This document shows, one piece after another, positions 60,796-64,000 of a stretch of 64,000 nucleotides of DNA. Within the stretch, counting starts at the first letter, position 1, and the number at the start of each line of letters is the position of its first letter. The DNA is from Lysobacterales bacterium (GTDB taxonomy: Bacteria; Pseudomonadota; Gammaproteobacteria; Xanthomonadales; SZUA-36). The DNA lies in assembly GCA_014238945.1 (NCBI GenBank), contig JABAAB010000064.1, forward strand, positions 124,001-188,000, read 5' to 3'. Made by a program: the position numbers and the translations under genes. The notes under the pieces were generated by a model that made no database searches, had not been told where the DNA came from, and was given only the letters and a program-made list of their open reading frames with translations.

Positions 60796-61482
60796 TCATG
60801 GTTTTCGCCTTCCAAACAGATCTGTTCCAATACGGACCATGGTGCTGCCTCCTGCTATGGCCGTCTCGAGGTCGGAAGACATCCCCATAGATAATGTATC
60901 CATGCCATGACCGGACTGGTTTAATATTTCAAACAAGTCCTTTACTTTGGAAAAGCTGCCGTGCCTGATTGCAGGGTCATCCGTAATCATGGGTATGACC
61001 ATCAGTCCTCTCAAGGTTATATTATCAAGTTCTTGAGCAAGTGCCGCCAGAGACATGATGTTTTCGGGGGCTGCACCGGCCTTTTGAGGTTCACGATCTA
61101 TATTCACCTGTAAACAGATATTGAGCGGTGGCAGGGTTGATGGACGCTGTAATGAAAGCCGTTTCAGGATACGTTCTCTGTCGACGCTTTGCACCCACTG
61201 GAAGTTTTCCGCAATTGCACGCGTTTTGTTCGATTGCAGCACACCGATAAAATGCCATTGTAAACTCAAATTCGCCAGCACCTGTTGTTTAGGCATCGCT
61301 TCCTGGAGCTGGTTTTCACCAAAATCTGTCACTCCCAAATCATTCAGGGATATGATTTGCTCAGTTGGTTGACGCTTGCTGACAGCCAAAAGAGAGACTT
61401 CACCGGGATCTCTTCCAGCGTCGAGGCAGGCAATTTTAATCCGTTCGCGGACCGATTGAAGACGTCTAATTGTTCTGTTCAT
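60796..61482 (-). CDS. yggS: PLP homeostasis protein YggS/PLPBP
   Basis: A single-domain PLP-binding protein (228 residues) that buffers vitamin B6 and affects amino-acid metabolism. The PLP lysine is in LLAVSKRQPTEQI, with FGENQLQEAM, WHFIGVLQSNK and SMGMSSDLETAIAGGSTMVR following. It is the first gene of the yggS-proC-yggT operon and divergent from pilT, a common gammaproteobacterial arrangement. Confidence 0.95.
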   Translation of the reverse strand: MNRTIRRLQSVRERIKIACLDAGRDPGEVSLLAVSKRQPTEQIISLNDLGVTDFGENQLQEAMPKQQVLANLSLQWHFIGVLQSNKTRAIAENFQWVQSVDRERILKRLSLQRPSTLPPLNICLQVNIDREPQKAGAAPENIMSLAALAQELDNITLRGLMVIPMITDDPAIRHGSFSKVKDLFEILNQSGHGMDTLSMGMSSDLETAIAGGSTMVRIGTDLFGRRKP

Positions 61483-61546
61483 GTTGCAGCATGTATACCC
61501 ATTGCTCTATTGTTAGCGGTGTTGCAAAAAAACCAGGGATCAGGTT

Positions 61547-61576
61547 TTGTGATTTTTTCTCTTTTTGAGCCATAAT
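61547..61576 (+). promoter_or_regulatory. Candidate sigma-70 promoter of pilTU
   Basis: TTGTGA (61547-61552) and CATAAT (61571-61576) are 18 bp apart, about 40 bases before the pilT ATG, which has AAGGAG upstream. Confidence 0.5.
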
Positions 61577-61614
61577 GCATTGTAACGCGACCCGAATCCC
61601 AGCAAGGAGTATTT

Positions 61615-62652
61615 ATGGATATTGCTGAGTTGCTGGCCTTTTCGGTCAAGAACAAAGCCTCGGATCTTCATCTGTCGTCCGGTCTGCCGCCAATGATCCG
61701 CGTGGACGGTGACCTGCGTCGTTTGAATGTACCGGCACTGGACAACCAGCAATTAACAGAACTGCTGTACAGCACAATGAATGATCACCAGCGTCGTGAT
61801 TTTGAGGCCAATCTGGAACTTGATTATTCCTATGCCGTTCCGGGACTTGCACGTTTTCGTGTGAATTGCTTCCATCAGGACCGCGGTGTTGGTGGCGCGT
61901 TCAGGACCATTCCAATGGCGGTTTGGACACTGGAAGATATCGGGGCACCTCCATTATTCAAGGAAATCGTTAATGTGCCCAGGGGCCTGGTGCTGGTTAC
62001 GGGCCCGACCGGTTCCGGTAAATCCACGACGCTCGCTGCAATGATTGATTACCTGAATACTACTCTGCCCGCACATATATTGACCATCGAAGACCCGATT
62101 GAATTTGTTCACCAGTCACGCAAAAGCCTGATCAATCAACGTGAAGTTCATCGTGATACACTTGGATTCAACCAGGCACTACGTTCTGCATTACGCGAAG
62201 ACCCGGATATTATCCTGGTGGGTGAGTTGCGTGATATTGAAACCATCCGTCTCGCACTTACAGCGGCAGAAACCGGTCACCTGGTATTTGGGACCCTGCA
62301 TACAAGCTCCGCACCCAAGACCATCACACGCATCATTGATGTCTTTCCGTCAGGTGAGAAGGCCATGGTGCGATCCATGCTTTCGGAATCGCTTAGATCG
62401 GTAATTGCACAGACGCTTATGAAACGAGTTGGTGGTGGCCGTATCGCCGCACATGAAATCATGCTGGGAACACCTGCGATCAAGAATCTGATACGAGAAG
62501 ACAAAGTCGCACAAATGTATTCTTCCATACAGACTGGACAAAACGCCGGTATGAATACGCTTGACCAGCATCTCGAGGAGTTGGTGGCCAGAGGATTAAT
62601 CACACGAAATGAAGCGGCCAAGAAGGCTGTGGATCGTAAACTGTTCATGTAG
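61615..62652 (+). CDS. pilT: Type IV pilus retraction ATPase PilT
   Basis: The hexameric cytoplasmic motor that depolymerises the pilus and powers twitching. Of the 345 residues, the first 100 form the N-terminal PAS-like domain (SDLHLSSGLPPMIRVDGDLR). Walker A is GPTGSGKSTTLA near residue 130, the Asp box and Walker B lie in REDPDIILVGELRD, and the His box is TGHLVFGTLHTSSA. The C-terminal AIRNLIREDK-type motif appears as AIKNLIREDKVAQMY. pilU follows after 27 bp. Confidence 0.97.
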   Translation: MDIAELLAFSVKNKASDLHLSSGLPPMIRVDGDLRRLNVPALDNQQLTELLYSTMNDHQRRDFEANLELDYSYAVPGLARFRVNCFHQDRGVGGAFRTIPMAVWTLEDIGAPPLFKEIVNVPRGLVLVTGPTGSGKSTTLAAMIDYLNTTLPAHILTIEDPIEFVHQSRKSLINQREVHRDTLGFNQALRSALREDPDIILVGELRDIETIRLALTAAETGHLVFGTLHTSSAPKTITRIIDVFPSGEKAMVRSMLSESLRSVIAQTLMKRVGGGRIAAHEIMLGTPAIKNLIREDKVAQMYSSIQTGQNAGMNTLDQHLEELVARGLITRNEAAKKAVDRKLFM

Positions 62653-62679
62653 GGAAGCAACATTGTTGGAGACGCTCAA

Positions 62680-63801
62680 ATGACTGCTATTAATGACTGG
62701 TTACTGCAACTTCACGCAGAGAAGGGGTCCGATCTATTCGTTACTGCAGCCGCACCGCCTTGTTTGAAAGTCAACGGAAAAATTCAGCCGATTTCAACCG
62801 AGGTGCTGTTACCGGAAGAAGCAACAGAAATTGTGCACAGCACCATGACGGACAAACAGCGCAAAGAATTTGATGAAACCCTGGAGTGTCAGTATGCGCT
62901 TGCCCTGGGTGAAGAAGTACGCTTTCGAATCAGTGCGTTCTATCAGCAGGGTCTTATCGGTATGGTTTGCCGGCGTATTGAAACCACGATACCAACTTTT
63001 GAGAACCTGGGTCTGCCGGAGCTATTGACGGAACTTTCACTGGCGAAACGAGGTATTGTGCTGTTTGTAGGGGCTACCGGCAGCGGCAAGTCCACCTCTT
63101 TGGCAGCGATGATTGGCTATCGAAACAGACGGATGAGTGGACATATTATTTCAATCGAAGACCCGATCGAATACGTCCATTTCCATGGAAAAAGCCTGGT
63201 GACCCAACGCGAGGTCGGTATCGATACCGAGTCGTTTGAGGTTGCACTCAGGAATACCCTGCGGCAGGCACCTGATGTGATCATGATCGGTGAGATCAGA
63301 ACACTTGAAACCATGCAACACGCGATTACCTTTTCAGAAACGGGTCACCTGGTCCTGTGTACATTACATGCCAATAATGCAAACCAGGCGCTGGACCGCA
63401 TCCTGCATTTTTTTCCGGAAGACGCGAAAGACCGTGTGTTGCTCGACTTGTCATTTAATATGAAGGCCATTATTGCGCAGCAGTTAATCCCCTCTGCCGA
63501 TCAGACCCGCAGATGGGCTGCGGTGGAACTACTGCTTGCAACACCCTTGGTTCAGGAGAAGATTCGTAACGGAGAAGTTGCCGAACTGAAAAATATCATG
63601 AAGGATTCCAGCCATCACGGTATGGTGACTTTCGATCAATGTCTGTTCGGAATGTTCAAGGAAGGAAAGATTACCTACGATGATGCCATCCGGCACGCGG
63701 ATTCCGCCAACGAGGTTCGGCTTGCTGTGAAAATGTCCGAAGGCGGTGATGCCGAGAGCCTGGCAAAGAATCTTGAAGACGTTGAAATCCTGGAAATTTA
63801 G
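62680..63801 (+). CDS. pilU: Type IV pilus retraction ATPase PilU
   Basis: A PilT paralogue of 373 residues that works with PilT to increase retraction force. It has GATGSGKSTSLAAMIGY, APDVIMIGEIRT and TGHLVLCTLHANNANQALD. The final residues DAESLAKNLEDVEILEI form an acidic tail typical of PilU. It is in one operon with pilT. No clear terminator is visible in the 199 bp from here to the window end, and I see no further gene there. Confidence 0.96.
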   Translation: MTAINDWLLQLHAEKGSDLFVTAAAPPCLKVNGKIQPISTEVLLPEEATEIVHSTMTDKQRKEFDETLECQYALALGEEVRFRISAFYQQGLIGMVCRRIETTIPTFENLGLPELLTELSLAKRGIVLFVGATGSGKSTSLAAMIGYRNRRMSGHIISIEDPIEYVHFHGKSLVTQREVGIDTESFEVALRNTLRQAPDVIMIGEIRTLETMQHAITFSETGHLVLCTLHANNANQALDRILHFFPEDAKDRVLLDLSFNMKAIIAQQLIPSADQTRRWAAVELLLATPLVQEKIRNGEVAELKNIMKDSSHHGMVTFDQCLFGMFKEGKITYDDAIRHADSANEVRLAVKMSEGGDAESLAKNLEDVEILEI

Positions 63802-64000
63802 TGGTGTGTCAACTGACGTTGTTGCGCACCCCGGTTAGGTGAACTGACCTCGGAATGTTCGTTTAACACAATATTCTACCCTGGTTAACAAAAATTTAAT
63901 GCTCATAGGCATACACTGAGCGTACTTTGAATGTCAGGTGAAATCGACCTGTGTTTCAAAAACAGCAGTTCCTGTTGTGATTACGGTTAATAGGGCGTTT

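Noticed and set aside
1-64000. Prophage, integrative element or insertion sequence
   Set aside because: No integrase, transposase, phage structural gene, tRNA target or terminal inverted repeat is visible, and gene content is mainly housekeeping.
63802-64000. Start of a further gene at the right edge
   Set aside because: The AT-rich tail shows no convincing start codon with ribosome binding site or recognisable coding before the window ends.

Overview
The window looks like ordinary chromosome from a Gammaproteobacterium, probably a marine or aquatic, aerobic heterotroph. The placement rests on gene content and order: type IV pilus genes pilQ and pilTU, the pilT-yggS-proC-yggT neighbourhood, aroK-aroB-hemE, a FadE-type long acyl-CoA dehydrogenase, bfd-bfr, GTP-type PEP carboxykinase, exosortase H and a large TonB-dependent receptor with a Woeseia/Xanthomonas-like amino terminus. 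The lineage is inferred from this and was not tested by a search. Base composition by eye is close to balanced. I see no rRNA, tRNA, CRISPR array, insertion sequence or prophage.

Layout. 0-1.8 kb: 3' part of pilQ with its terminator. 1.8-5.2 kb: hutG-hutF (last steps of histidine breakdown), a DUF938 methyltransferase and free methionine-R-sulfoxide reductase. 5.2-7.3 kb (minus): a PLP dehydratase, tag and sixA in one operon. 7.3-17.6 kb: pepN, a DUF4239 membrane protein, two lipoproteins, a TolB-like/TPR membrane protein and mnmG. 17.9-27.1 kb: a dicarboxylate symporter, glnS, a lemA/M48-TerB pair, a TMTC-like membrane glycosyltransferase candidate and a GMC oxidoreductase. 27.3-36.6 kb: an RND permease and adaptor, an MFS carrier, BtuCD-type ABC genes, rppH and an M28 peptidase lipoprotein. 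36.6-38.2 kb: a Fur-controlled iron block (bfd, bfr, sufT). 38.2-42.6 kb: apbE, fadE and a divergent TetR regulator with two inverted repeats between them. 42.7-48.6 kb: pckG, a DUF885 lipoprotein and an ECF sigma/anti-sigma/DUF4097 operon. 48.8-55.0 kb: a TonB receptor, a 2OG-Fe(II) oxygenase and two overlapping DUF697-type GTPase genes. 55.2-59.4 kb: hemE-aroB-aroK (minus) facing away from xrtH and an SDR gene. 59.4-63.8 kb: yggT-proC-yggS (minus) divergent from pilT-pilU.

Main points of interest. (1) The positions of pilQ and of aroK-aroB-hemE are what a single inversion of about 56 kb would give, with breakpoints just after pilQ and just before aroK. (2) xrtH has an intact Cys-Arg-His triad, but no IPTL-CTERM substrate is encoded in the window. 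(3) Two paralogous membrane GTPases overlap by 77 bp, and the Shine-Dalgarno site of the first lies in a predicted hairpin. (4) The ECF operon carries a candidate self-regulated promoter that would move the sigma start to a GTG. (5) Six or more genes can only start at TTG. (6) A Tyr/Trp/His-rich lipoprotein with basic Ser/Arg repeats has no recognisable family.
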